Origin: Phymatolithon calcareum
Lineage: Eukaryota; Rhodophyta; Florideophyceae; Hapalidiales
Direction of reading: 5' to 3'
Assembly (NCBI GenBank): GCA_977006965.1
Contig: OZ345355.1
Span: 3,162,001 to 3,226,000, forward strand
Length of the DNA stretch: 64,000 nucleotides
Positions 20,531 to 31,274 of the stretch are shown one piece after another. The notes below the pieces were generated by a model. The model was not told where the DNA came from. It was given only the letters and a program-made list of their open reading frames with translations, and searched no databases. The position numbers and the translations under genes were made by a program. Within the stretch, counting starts at the first letter, position 1. Each line of letters opens with the position of its first letter.

Positions 20531-20869
20531 GCTCTAGTGTTTGTGTGCCGAACCCCCTCAATTGAGGGGCGATTTAAAAGCTAGAAAAAGTTAGCAAAAA
20601 CAACGCTGCATACGATCCATACATATCGCCTCATGTGATGCGATGCCTTCAGAGTCATCGATCATTACCTATAGTTTCGTTGCAAAACAAATTCGCACTG
20701 CTCGTAAACTGATCACCGATGGGAAACAAAGCCATTGCAGGTTTGCACATGACTTTCCATGCTTTAATATATCTTGAGAAGCAGCTAGCTCTCTATAGTG
20801 CATTTCCTGAACACTGCAGAGAACGATCCGCAAAAATGCAATATCACGAGGATAAGTGACCAATAATCA

Positions 20870-21250
20870 TACAAGAGTAATTTAGTTATGTTATATGGAG
20901 TTAAAGTTAGAAGACAAGGGAAACACACCCGCGCCGCGCCGAGCGGAAAGCAGAACTTTAAAGTCCCAAAACAGGAAGATCGAGTCGCGGATCATCGAAT
21001 GGGCGATCAAGGGAATCAATGGTATCTTCGCCACATCGTGGACACAAGTTTGCGTCTCCAGCGCGGACAATACCCACTTTAGAAATGATGCCATGTCCAC
21101 AACTGAGCTTTGCACTCGAAGATCTATTCCTTCCCCATTCCTTCGCCCTTGCAAGATCTTCGCGGAGCCTGTCAGTCGCTTGCAAAGCGCTTTGCGCCTG
21201 CTCATCACTTTTCTGTGCCACGGAGCGATGCTCGCGCAATTCAGCTGCAA
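20870..21250 (-). pseudogene. VPS18: VPS18 C-terminal fragment (second copy)
   Basis: Duplicates the last ~120 codons of the gene at 1331. It reads LREHRSVAQKSDEQAQSALQ, KLSCGHGIISKVGIVRAGDA and CPRCGEDTIDSLDRPF with scattered substitutions. The frame is open from the breakpoint to the stop. Homology to VPS18 ends abruptly at ~21250, where the 3' end of an SDR gene begins. It is therefore a truncated gene at a rearrangement junction. Confidence 0.85.
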
Positions 21251-21300
21251 ACGATCAGGAAATTCAATCTTGACAAGTAATTTGTGGCCGCAAAATTAGT
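21251..21300 (+). pseudogene. SDR 3'-end fragment at a breakpoint
   Basis: ACGATCAGGAAATTCAATCT TGACAAGTAA matches the last codons of SDR copies (MIRKFNLDK). The following ~140 bp match the 3' flank of the gene at 7585 (8434-8560). Homology resumes at ~22765 after a hAT insertion. No more of the SDR coding region is present. Confidence 0.75.
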
Positions 21301-21438
21301 CTTTCATGTCTGAATGAATGTCTAACTTACATGAAATAGTGGAGCCCTCTCGACAGTACTTTTTCTGCAAAATGTAGAAAAGGTTTTAGGGTAACTGTGA
21401 GCTCTACTATAACTATTGGCCTTGATGCGATCAAAGCG

Positions 21439-22764
21439 ATGCATTGGAATTATTTATTACTTTTATTCTTTTCTCGGCGCAGTGTCGACAATAAACATCA
21501 AGCTGTTGAACGCAGAAGCAATAAATTATTGTATTCAAGTTCAGTGAGGAATAAATAACTGGTTATTCCCTGAATTATTGGATCCTTCTAGCTACTTTCT
21601 GTCACGAAAGCATTGACGTCTTCGATTCCCCACGCACCTGAGTTAGCATGAAGGAACATCGGCTTCTCGAAGTTTACAGGAATAACGCTTCTTCTTCTGT
21701 CATCCAGCGCATAACCAGCGATAGAGAAAAGCCTCTCGCACATGTTCAACGTTGGTACAATGAATCGCAAGTCCATGTACACAGAATCAGAGAAAATAAC
21801 GCTTTTGCGACGCCTCAAAGTGCGCTCGGCTAGCGATAGTGAACTGTCATCAACTGTCAAACTCCGAGCACAGACAACCTTCTTCAATTTCTCGGTAGCA
21901 CGTGACTCACAAAATTCGTGTAACCCCGTCCACAATCTTTCCGTTGCGTTCCACACAGCGGAGTTGGGATCTGACTGCGTGAAAAACTCATCGAGAACAC
22001 GCTTACCGACAACTTGCGGCATCTTGGCTGCTACCAAACGGTGCTCGCCTGGTCCACAGTTCTCGTTGTCCTGTGTCAGACTTAGGTCATAATTAATTTC
22101 AATTCCCGTTTATTGCAATATTGAATAGGAATAGTCTATTGCAGAACTAAGAATAACTTCTTATTTCAGCACACTACGTTGCCTATGTTAGCATCCAATC
22201 CAGAGTACAGAGCGATTTATAAAAATGTACTACGATGCTGACGCACGTTCAACCACGTTCCAAACAGCACATGTATTGAACAAAGTAATTACAGACGCTA
22301 GTTCAACTACGTTATTTCGTATTCCCTACTTGTGAGGTACATCGTTTTGTTGTGATTGCCATAAAAATAAACTATTGTGGTGTCACTGATTATTGCAGTA
22401 ACTATTGCTAGCACACAGAGCTGTGAATAGTATTCCCGTATTGCATCATGGAACGCCATTGCGTAAAATAGTACGCGACCAATGTCTGTACTGTGTTGAC
22501 CGCCATGATTTTCACAATCCTGGGGGAACTCTTCAATAACCGGATCGAAAAAATGAGGAGTCATGCGCTATCGATGATCACCATGTCACATTACTCTTCA
22601 AGAATACATGGACTCAGTCGAGCGTTCTCTATTGAATAATGCTTCCAAATAAATTGAGCACGACGATCTCAATAAATACAATAAATATGCGCAACTCAGA
22701 AATAAATTATTAGAACAATAATTAAAATAATTACAATAGCAGTTATCTTTTCCAATGCTTTGGG
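21439..22764 (-). mobile_element. hAT DNA transposon remnant
   Basis: Splits the duplicated SDR 3' flank: TCAAAGCG at 21431-21438 and TCAAAGTG at 22765-22772 look like an 8-bp target duplication with one change. The ends share GCATTGGAA in inverted orientation (ATGCATTGGAATT / TTCCAATGC). It contains the transposase fragment listed next. The rest is AT-rich with no long frame. Confidence 0.65.
21588..22037 (-). pseudogene. hAT transposase, C-terminal dimerisation region
   Basis: 149-aa minus-strand frame. MDLRFIVPTLNMCERLFSIA, then GYALDDRRRSVIPVNFEKPM FLHANS..W, is the hAT C-terminal dimerisation motif (family knowledge). The N-terminal BED finger and catalytic core are missing, so only the last quarter of a transposase survives. 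It aligns with the tail of the other hAT ORF near 62600. Confidence 0.75.
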
Positions 22765-22772
22765 TCAAAGTG

Positions 22773-23270
22773 TTCCGGTCCATTGCAGAACTCATTACGG
22801 CGTTCTGGAATGGGACAGCAATAGCCATTTACCGGGTCTTGCTCTATGCTATTTCTTTTTTTATTTAGACTTGCTGCTAACAATGAATTTCGAAAGGTTA
22901 ATACCCGAAATAATCCAACAATAAACCGTTTTCAAATCTCAACTGCTCGGTTGTGCGTTCACGGCAAACATGATACTGAGCGAGAAGCGCTTCACTGCGA
23001 TGCTGCCGTGGTCTCACACATTGGATTCCGTATGCTGTATAGTATTGCAGCAAGTAAAGGTCTAGTTCTGGCGAAGGCTGAAGTAAGGGGACCGTATACA
23101 CAATCAGGAGATGCCACGCATGATGTCTAAGTCGTTCCACCGCGCCGCTTGGGGATAATATCTCAGGTATGGCTACATACCGAAACTATATACGGGATTG
23201 TGGTGGCCGGAAGAAAGTGGCAAAGGGCGTCCGATGAAGTAATGGTGCAGCAGCTGAGTTTAGTGCAGGT
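22773..23270. other. SDR 3' flank and unannotated sequence
   Basis: 22765-22930 matches 8555-8720 (GTTCCG..CCATTGCAGAAC, GGGACAG..ATAGCC). The remainder shows no gene. Confidence 0.5.
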
Positions 23271-23289
23271 AAATGGAGGTTTCACAATT

Positions 23290-23620
23290 ATTTTCGCGGA
23301 CATTTAGCGCGCCACGCTCAGAAGTTGCGCAACTTTTGGACAAGTATCTCGATGACCTGTTCATTGCAAGCAGAAATGCTGCGGGGTTTGCCTTTGCACG
23401 CGAACAGGTGAGCAAGGCGTTGGAGATCGGGAGCTCGGCGACACCGCCGCAAGAGTTGCCAGTGAACAGCACTGCTGTTTAGCAATCCCATATAAGCATC
23501 AGCCTGAATATCCAGAAGTACGTCACCGACATAGAACCGATCGCCATTCCTCCGTGACTGAGGAAGCAAATCCAGACGAACCTAGCAGCCCTAGAAACGA
23601 GAAAGGTAAGGACGCTAGCT
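23290..23620 (+). pseudogene. copia-type reverse transcriptase fragment
   Basis: KYLDDLFIASRNAAGFAFAR carries the YxDD catalytic motif of RT domain 5 in a copia-like context. After a frame break ISLNIQKYVTDI..EPIAIPP resembles the downstream copia signature. Several stops; no LTRs recognised nearby. Confidence 0.5.
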
Positions 23621-24116
23621 GGTAAATGGGGATACTCTGGAATTTCGGTTTCGCCTTTCACATCTTTTGCTTCGAGCTACATGCCGCAGCTGTTGCCTGG
23701 AATGGAAGTCAGTGACCTGAAGTTGGCAAACAGCATCACGCGGGACTTGCTGAAAAAGGATGCTACATTACATTTTTGTCTTTTTGAGGGGCTTTTGCAG
23801 TGGTGTGTGTGAGCGTAAACACGAGAAACTTGGGAAAGAAAAGTTGCCGTCCACCTTAACCCCATTTTTCGGTGGTCCCCTCTTTTGATTACTACTTATG
23901 AGCTCCCCTAGCTTCGACAACTTCATGATGGACAATCTCAGCTCTTTTCGATGAGCCACAACCACTAACACAACAAACGGGGCTTGGCAGAGATCTGTAA
24001 CTTGGTTCACTGCAGTGGAGGAAGAAACCTCCCGCTGAAACACTTTATGATGGAAAGACTGAAAATAAACACAAATTCTTACACGCCCCCTCATCAAGAC
24101 GTTCTTCCTTGCCGGT

Positions 24117-24400
24117 TCAAATTCCTAAAAGACCTAGGAACTTGGCATGATTAAGTCTTGTCAATGGCTTCGTGAGCCCGTCTGCTGCCATTGCTTCGCT
24201 CGGGACGTATAGCAACTTGATCAATCCCTTTTCAATGTATTCCCTTTTAATATGATAAACAACGTCAATATGTTTGGACTTGGCGGTACCCATCTTCTCT
24301 TTTGGCAAGTCCGATCGCCAACATATTATCTCAGTAAATTGGTAAACCGCCCTTCAACAATGTCTCTTGTGTCTCTAGTAGTAAACTTCGAATCCAAATC
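24117..24400 (-). pseudogene. copia-type RNase H C-terminus
   Basis: Minus-strand TAKSKHIDVVYHIKREYIEK, LLYVPSEAMAADGLTKPLTR and FLGLLGI match the end of Ty1/copia polyproteins. A one-base shift upstream separates NMLAIGLAKRED from this frame. Orientation is opposite to the RT fragment at 23290, so they are not one simple insertion. Confidence 0.7.
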
Positions 24401-24409
24401 GCCTCTCGA

Positions 24410-25775
24410 GCCGTGTGTGCTTGCATACTCCCATTTCGGGATAATTAGCGACTGAAAGATCCTGATGCATCATGTCTCCGGTTTGAATCCTCGACCATTC
24501 ACTCCAAGCTCCCGAAGCTTATGTATGCATCCTGCAGCATGTCGAACTCTTGCTATGGCCGTGTCATCCGTAATGCGCGTGCTGTGCCAACTCGCAAGCC
24601 CATGCATAAAGAGAGCGCACCAGACTGAAAAATTCGCTTTGAGCCTAGTACGACAGAAGAAGTAACTGGAAGATGCTGAGGAATATGGAGAAAGAGAAAA
24701 GGATTTGGCGGACGTTGCAAAGGAAATTGGGTATCTCAGAGAGGAGGAGGTCCTTAAAGGAGCGTTAAAAACGCGCGGAAGACGGCATGTGTTAGAAAAT
24801 CAACCTTGGCGACTTGTTTTGGAACCGATGCTTTGATGAACGAGCACTGCAATCCATGGAAATGGACCAGAAGAGTGAATACGAAAGCAAAAGACTCACT
24901 TGTCTGCAATAAAGAAGAAAGGAAGGAAGGCTGTGGCATGCTCAAATAGAGTATGAACTTGAGCTGATGTCACAAGCGCATGAAGTAGACGTAGAAATCT
25001 CAGTTGTGAAAAATAGATTGCAGATATGCGCCAACGATAAAGCATGCTTCTTTTGTTTACACGGCACAGTTTTGGTCATCGCGCAGCCCAGTGCCATTGG
25101 TATGGGCAAATGGCTTTTCTGGACTGCCGGTTAATGCACGGTGTCGGTGTTGACACGCGCGGAAACGCGGTGGGTTGAGAGAAAACGAGTAACGCTTCCG
25201 AAAGGCAGGCCTTGGAAGACTCTGCCAGCGGTGTCTTGCTGTAGTCAACTCTGCCTTCACTTTATTCTCAGCAGAACCAATTATGTAGTAAATCGGAACT
25301 ATCTTAGAGTAGATAAAAATGGCGCAACCTAAAACAGGCATGACCCAAGCTTTTGAATTTGAATTCAGTCAAATAAGGAAACGCAATGGGAGGTAGTGAC
25401 TTGGCAACCCGAACGAGCACATCTTGAACGGTAATATGCAAATGCGTAAAGCGCGGCAATCTGGGTAGTGCTGGGTGTCGGAGATTGAGCTGGAAAGACT
25501 TACAGCCTGATCCGGCAATACCGGTCTGCTTTAGTCCAAGAAGCGTCTGCAGACGCATGGGGCAGCTTTGCGGGTGCCAAGAGGCCATGCTTATTGTATG
25601 TTTTGGTTTGCGAGTAATGGGTGAGATGCGATCTGGTGGGGTACAAATACCTACCTCTGGCCAATAATAATGCTCCACTGTACTGTTTCAAGCGGTGTCA
25701 GCTGGTTGTTACTCAGGGGGCTTCATTTGGCAAAGAGCGTTCAGCAGTCGTGACCGCTTGAAACGAACATAGACT
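24410..25775. other. Gene-free stretch with decayed coding traces
   Basis: A short coiled-coil-like frame reads EKDLADVAKEIGYLREEE near 24690. A block at 24960-25140 recurs at 28590-28770 (GATTGCAGATATGCG..AACG; GGGCAAATGGC), a dispersed repeat of unknown type. No intact gene. Confidence 0.4.
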
Positions 25776-26795
25776 ATGAACAACTTATTTGTTACAATGA
25801 CAAGTATGGTCATTACTGTATTAATAGTGCAGATTTATTGCACGTCCGTGGTTTCGTGTCGGTGCCCATTGAGAATTACATTCTGCTTGCCCATTTCAAA
25901 AAGCGTTTCTGCACCTTCGACAAATACTGTAGATGCAGTGCTCGATGCATGTGTGTCGACAAATTTAAAGGTAACTTCTGGTCATGCAAACCCAAGGACA
26001 CGTGAATCAGTTTGTCGGACCGTGCCTCTTCTGCGCTCAAGCTTTAAATCATACCCCTCGTGCCTTCCAAGATTTTTGGAAAATCGTTGGCGCTTAGGTC
26101 GAACGACTATCTGCCGACGGGCTCTCATGTTCGGGCGCGTGACGTTGGATTTCAATATCGCCCGCTGTGATAAAAGTGCTTCTTATATCATACTAGTTGC
26201 CCACGTGGCTCGAGAGGGAAAGAAACTGGACAGTCGCCGAGACTCCTGCATTAGATTTCCCGGATATCACATCACGAGGTTTTTTTTCTTGCTGCACAGG
26301 TATTTACCTTCGTTTCTCTTGTGGCTGTTATACCCTAGAAAGCTCGTCACTATTGTTTACTAGCCTTCTATCGGGGGGCGCACTGCGGGCGCATGCAAAA
26401 TCAAACATAATGCTTTCCTGTTTTCCCTTTGTTCCCACCCCGGTAACTCACCATCACCAGTTGAAATCATATTCCACGGATGAATCAAAATTTTCAGATG
26501 CTGTGAGTCCACGAAAGGCGAATAGCATAGAGGCGCCTGAATGTTTGCGACGGACAGTGAAGATCAATGGCCCCTGCCATCATGTCGACAAGCAGTTGGG
26601 AGTCAGTGTCTAACAGGATTTTTTGGCCGTAGAAACGATTGGATTGGCCAATTCAAGGCTCGTCCGTGAGCTCAAGTCAAAACAGAAAATTTCTTCATGC
26701 ACTCTGTGTCGATTCCGAAATGGCACAAATATCCGTTGAACGAAATCAGCATCTTTCCCGCTTCATCTACTCGTTCCCGTCTCCGTCATTGCGAT
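25776..26795. other. 5' flank of the second SDR unit
   Basis: Diverged copy of 6550-7584; carries no gene of its own. It defines the SDR duplication unit as gene plus ~1 kb upstream. Confidence 0.6.
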
Positions 26796-27634
26796 ATGCC
26801 AAACGCAGTCCTAATCACTGGCTGCTCCAGTGGCATTGGCAAAGCCGCGGCAAATCTCTTCGCCAATAAGGGGTGGAATGTAGCCGCAACTATGCGTAAC
26901 ACTGAATGTGACGATGGAAAGGAGCTCTCAAAGCGCTCCAATGTACTCGTCGCCACACTCGACGTTATCGATCGCTCTTCCATCGACTCTGCCGTCGCCG
27001 CCACTATTGAGAAATTCGGCAGCCTCGACGTTGTGATCAACAATGCCGGGTATGCTTTCTGCGGTCCCGCTGAGTTCGCAAAGAAAGAGCAAGTAATGGC
27101 GCAGTTCGAAACAAACGTTTACGGTCCCCTCGCTGTTATTCAAGCCGCACTTCCGCACTTCCGCACTTCCGCTCCAAGAATGCCGGATTAATCGTAAACG
27201 TTGGATCTCTTTCAGGACGCGTCGTCGTGATTCCTTTTTATTCCGTATACCATGCGTCCAAGCATGCGCTCGAGGGATTGACGGAGGCTCTCAACTTGGA
27301 GTTAGTGCCGCTCGGTATTCGCGTCAAAATCGTTGATCCTGGTTCGACGAGTACAAACTATGCTTCGAGGCTTGTGAGGGTGGAGAGCGGGAACGACACC
27401 ACGTACGATGAGGCCGTCACGCGGTCGAGCGCTGAGTTTGACAATGTGTTCGGACCTCTGCCAAGCTCCGCAGAACATATTGCGAGTGTATTGTATGAGG
27501 CAGCTACGGATGGGACAAAGAAGGTGAGGTACATTGCTGGAAAGGATGCTATCAAGATGGTTGAAGAGAGACAGAGCATGACGGATGAGGAGTGGGAGCG
27601 GGCGATGATCAGCAAGTTCCATCTTGACAAGTAA
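26796..27634 (+). pseudogene. Short-chain dehydrogenase/reductase, frameshifted
   Basis: Closest relative of the gene at 7585. Retains TGCSSGIGKAA, NNAGYAFCG, VNVGS (second frame) and an intact active site VYHASKH, so Tyr and Lys are present. At ~27150-27175 an 8-bp repeat (CACTTCCG) occurs one more time than in paralogs. This shifts the frame by two and splits the gene into 26796-27191 and 27227-27634. Otherwise full length (~280 codons) with normal ends (ISKFHLDK). A recent pseudogene. Confidence 0.85.
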
Positions 27635-27696
27635 TAGGTGGCCGCAAATCAGTCTCCCGTTTCTGAATGTACGTTCAACTTGCATGACATATGGGG

Positions 27697-28317
27697 GAAA
27701 TTGTAGGTTTTTATTTTAGAAGCCCTCAACGCCGGCGCGCGCCGACACCAGAGCAGCTTCGCATTGCGCTGTAAGACTACAGCATATCGTCTCCATCATC
27801 ACATCATCATCTCCTCTTGCATCTCGCTTCCTAGCATCATTAGTTTGTCCATCGCTTGTTTCACTTCCTCTTCTGTTCTATAATTCATGGACAGATCTGT
27901 GGTTGCGTTAGGTTGAGTTGAAGGGTTTCCAGCAGCATCGCTGCTAGTTCGTCGTAGTTGTCGATATATGCCGAGGGATTTCGGGGAGGGAAGTGGCCGA
28001 AAAACCATTTGGCTGCCCAAAGTCTGTGTTTTCTCGACTTGATTTGGACTACGGCGTTTGGATTCTCGCTCATATCCACGGCGATTTTGCGTTTTTTGGC
28101 CTTCTCCGTCTCGCTCTATGCCCAATAAATTCGCAGTTTCTCATCCTTGCGGGTGATGTTTCCTTCCACGGCCCTCTTCGCTGGGACCTTCAACAGTTCG
28201 TGCTCTTCAAGGTATCGAATATCCCTCTGTGCCTGTGGTAAGCCCACATCCTTGCCCTCGTAGTTCTTGCTTCTGTCCAGGTTCCGTTTTGCATGCAGGA
28301 GTCGCAGCGCAAAGTGC
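27697..28317 (-). pseudogene. Retrocopy of an unrecognised host mRNA
   Basis: Interrupts SDR 3'-flank sequence between imperfect duplications TGCATGACATATGGGG (27681-27696) and TGCATGGCATAGTGGG (28318-28333). The minus strand reads MQHFALRLLHAKRNLDRSKN, RDIRYLEEHELLKVPAKRAV, IYWA stop (28116-28118), then in the same frame DMSENPNAVVQIKSRKHRLW and YDELAAMLLETLQ. A frameshift follows, then TEEEVKQAMDKLMMLGSEMQ and stop. AATAAA lies ~12 nt before the 3' end. The conserved-looking frame with one stop suggests a 5'-truncated processed copy of a real gene of ~200+ aa. I do not recognise the family. Confidence 0.5.
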
Positions 28318-28333
28318 TGCATGGCATAGTGGG

Positions 28334-29727
28334 TCCCTCACGGGGTACCTTATCTGCACAATGTAGAACCGTTCGAGTGACTGTGAGACTTACAATTGCT
28401 ATTGGCCTTGATGCGATCGAGGTGTTCTGGAAACTCATCGCAAAAAACATTTCGACTCTTTGTAATCGGACGACGAAATACATGTATTGAGCCTGCGCTC
28501 CCATATTGCACAATATGAAGAGCGCGACTGCAACTACTTTGAAACGTAGAGTGTGAGCAAGTAAGGGTGCGGCGTGGTCTAAATTGAATGTGAACTTGAG
28601 CTGATGTCAAAAGCGCATGAAGTAGCAGTAGAACTCCCAGTTGTGAAGAATAGATTGCAGATATGCGTCAACGTCAAAGCATTCTTCTTTTGCTTACAAA
28701 GCATGGTTTATGTCATTGCATGGCCCAGTGGCATCGGTGAGGGCAAATGGCCTTTTCGCCATTGCCGATCTCCTTTCGTTCAGGAGGTGCTTGTTTAGTT
28801 TTTCTTTCATTGTTATCGTTTGTTCTGCGACTTGATGGTCTGTTTTGATGTTGCTTTTCGGCGAAAAACGGCTGCTTGCGCGCTGTATACGCACAGAAGG
28901 CATGCCATCTGTTCATTGTCCCATCCGTTCATGAAGAATTCATCAAATCGCTGAACTCCATCGCCAGTCAACTTAGCCCACTGATATAAACTGACATAAT
29001 CATTATGCTTGTTTCCAATATTTAAAGAAGAAAACTTCGCCTAAGAATGGGCCCGGTCCTAATATCACAGCACTACACGAAATGTTTGCAAAAACGTTTG
29101 GCAAAGTTCAACGATTTGAGTAAGTCTTCATGAACGAGTGGAACAATGAACGGATTGAATGCCTTATGTCCCTATTAAATGCGCAAACAGCTGTTTTTCT
29201 CCGCAAAGCAGCATCAAACAAGACGATCAAGTCGCAGAACAAATGAAAACACTAAAAGAATAATTAAACAAGCATTCAGATATAAGTGTAATCGTTTTGG
29301 AGATTTCTCAATTAAAAAGTGATGGTATCCATTTGAGGGAGTTCACTGGAAACGGGCTTATGTCACATTTCTTGAAGTGCTATTGTCAATTGTGCTTCGA
29401 TCGACCGAAACCGACAAAGGCACAAGATATGTGAAACTGGTGTCCTCAATATATCTAGTGCCTTCAACTTTGTGATCCATTTCAAATAGTCATGACACCA
29501 CTTGGCCATGCATTTCACACATGCCGGTGTCGCCTAGAAGTGCATGAGTGTCTGATTGGATCTTTCTGGGCGTAGAAACGGTAATATTCACCTATTAAAT
29601 GCTGATCTATGGACTAAGGTCAAAATCCACAAAGTACCAACTCTTCCTTCAACTGCCACACGACTGATGAAGGAAGTCTAACAGATACAAGCCTTCATCT
29701 ACTCGTTTGCATCCACAACATTGTGCT
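28334..29727. other. SDR 3' flank then gene-free stretch
   Basis: 28334-28480 continues the SDR 3' flank. 28590-28770 is a copy of the block at 24960. At ~29038-29060 CGCCTAAGAATGGGCCCGG resembles the terminal repeat of the element at 60617-61350, perhaps a solo end. No ORF supported. Confidence 0.45.
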
Positions 29728-30558
29728 ATGCCAAGAACAGTCTTGGTCACAGGGTGCTCCAGTGGCATTGGAAACGTCACAGCAAAGTTCTTCGCCGATA
29801 AGGGGTGGAATGTTGCTGCTACCATGCGTGACACTGAAAGCGAGGCTGGAAAGGAGCTCTCACAGCTCTCCCATGTACTCGTCACTAAGCTTGACGTAAT
29901 CGATCGCTCTTCCATCGACTCTGCCGTTGCCGCCACAATTGCCAAGTTCGACAGGCTTGACGTTGTGATCAACAATGCCGGGTATGCTCTCTACGGTCCC
30001 GCTGAGTTCTCAACGAAGGAACAAGTAATGGCGCAATTCGAAACAAACGTTTACGGTCCCCTCGCTGTTATTCAAGCCGCGCTTCCACACTTCCGCTCCA
30101 TGAAGGCCGGATTGATCGTGAACGTTGGATCACTTGTCGGACGCGTGCTCGCGGTCCCTTTCGAGCCCCTGTACTCTGCGTCCAAGTATGCGCTCGAGGG
30201 ACTGACAGAGGCTCTCAATTTGGAATTGGTGCCGCTCGGTATTCGCGTCAAAATTGTTGATCCTGGTGCGACGCGTACTGGTTGTGTTTCGAGAATTGTC
30301 CTTGATGAACGCCAAGGAGACAGTACATACGATGAAGTCGCCAAGCGATCGAGAGGAGAGATCAGCAATGTGTTTGGACACCCGCCAAGCTCCCCAGAAC
30401 ATATTGCGAGTGTACTGTATGCGGCGGTTACGGATGGGACGAAGAAGGTGAGATACATCGCTGGAAAGGATGCTATCAAGCTGTTCGAAGAGAGAGATGG
30501 CATGACGGATGAGGAGTGGGAGAAGGCGATGATCAGCAGATACCATCTTGACAAGTAA
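29728..30558 (+). CDS. Short-chain dehydrogenase/reductase
   Basis: Intact 276-aa SDR starting at MPRTVLVTGCSSGIG. Cofactor motif TGCSSGIG at ~8-15, DVIDRSS, NNAGYALYG (~86), VNVGS with catalytic Ser (~138) and LYSASKYALEG with Tyr and Lys (~151, 155), then VKIVDPGATRT. All four catalytic-tetrad residues (Asn, Ser, Tyr, Lys) are present. The absence of signal peptide or membrane helix suggests a soluble enzyme. Similar in layout to bacterial-type classical SDRs with a long C-terminal tail (RYIAGKDAIKLFEER, MTDEEWEKAMISRYHLDK). Substrate not predictable. Probably a working member of the cluster. Confidence 0.9.
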   Translation: MPRTVLVTGCSSGIGNVTAKFFADKGWNVAATMRDTESEAGKELSQLSHVLVTKLDVIDRSSIDSAVAATIAKFDRLDVVINNAGYALYGPAEFSTKEQVMAQFETNVYGPLAVIQAALPHFRSMKAGLIVNVGSLVGRVLAVPFEPLYSASKYALEGLTEALNLELVPLGIRVKIVDPGATRTGCVSRIVLDERQGDSTYDEVAKRSRGEISNVFGHPPSSPEHIASVLYAAVTDGTKKVRYIAGKDAIKLFEERDGMTDEEWEKAMISRYHLDK

Positions 30559-30569
30559 TTTGTGGTGGA

Positions 30570-31274
30570 AATTTGTTTTTCTACCCTCGGATACCTTTTC
30601 GCGGTCGTGATTTCAGTTTGTCAGTGAATATAATAGTAATACCTTCGCAGGCGTACTTTTTCTCCAAAACGACGCGTGGACAGTGGCTACGAGATATAGG
30701 TACACTGTTTGCCTTGATACAAGTGCAGTCTTTCCGAAAAAAGGATACATCGCTTTTGCAATAGGGTACGACATATACACTGTACACGCAGCCCCGTTCT
30801 CCGCGACGTAACACGAAGTGTGGGACTTTTATGAAACACTGTACTGCATCTATGGCCAAAGGTCTTCATCAAAATTTCTAACCGTTGCGTGCCGCGTTCT
30901 ACAGTACATGACGCGTTGCACAAATACAGTAGAAAAGTTGACCGACAAACGGCTTCCATCGCGAAACAACGCCCCGTGCCCCGATCGTGTGCAACGGGGA
31001 GACAATCTCTATCGTCTCCGCCTTCCCTCTCCTTTCGTTGGCGTTCACATTGGGGTGCGTGCAATCATACACTTTCTGGTTGGATATTTCCATTTCGTAG
31101 AAACGTGTAGATTGGTCAGCTGAACGCCCGAAGTTCAGCTGACGTCAAAACCAAATTTACGCATTTTTTCAGTCTTGGTACGATCGAAGGTAATAACCTA
31201 ATATATAGCTGAACCATGTTTGCAATTCGATAAAGTCACATTCAGGAACTTGCTCCCATTCCCATCATTGCATC
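30570..31274. other. Intergenic, no gene seen
   Basis: Short overlapping frames on both strands cancel each other; nothing recognised. Confidence 0.4.

Noticed and set aside
25057-25341. 94-aa minus frame at 25057-25341
   Set aside because: Part of a dispersed repeat block also present at 28590-28770; no conserved frame between the two.
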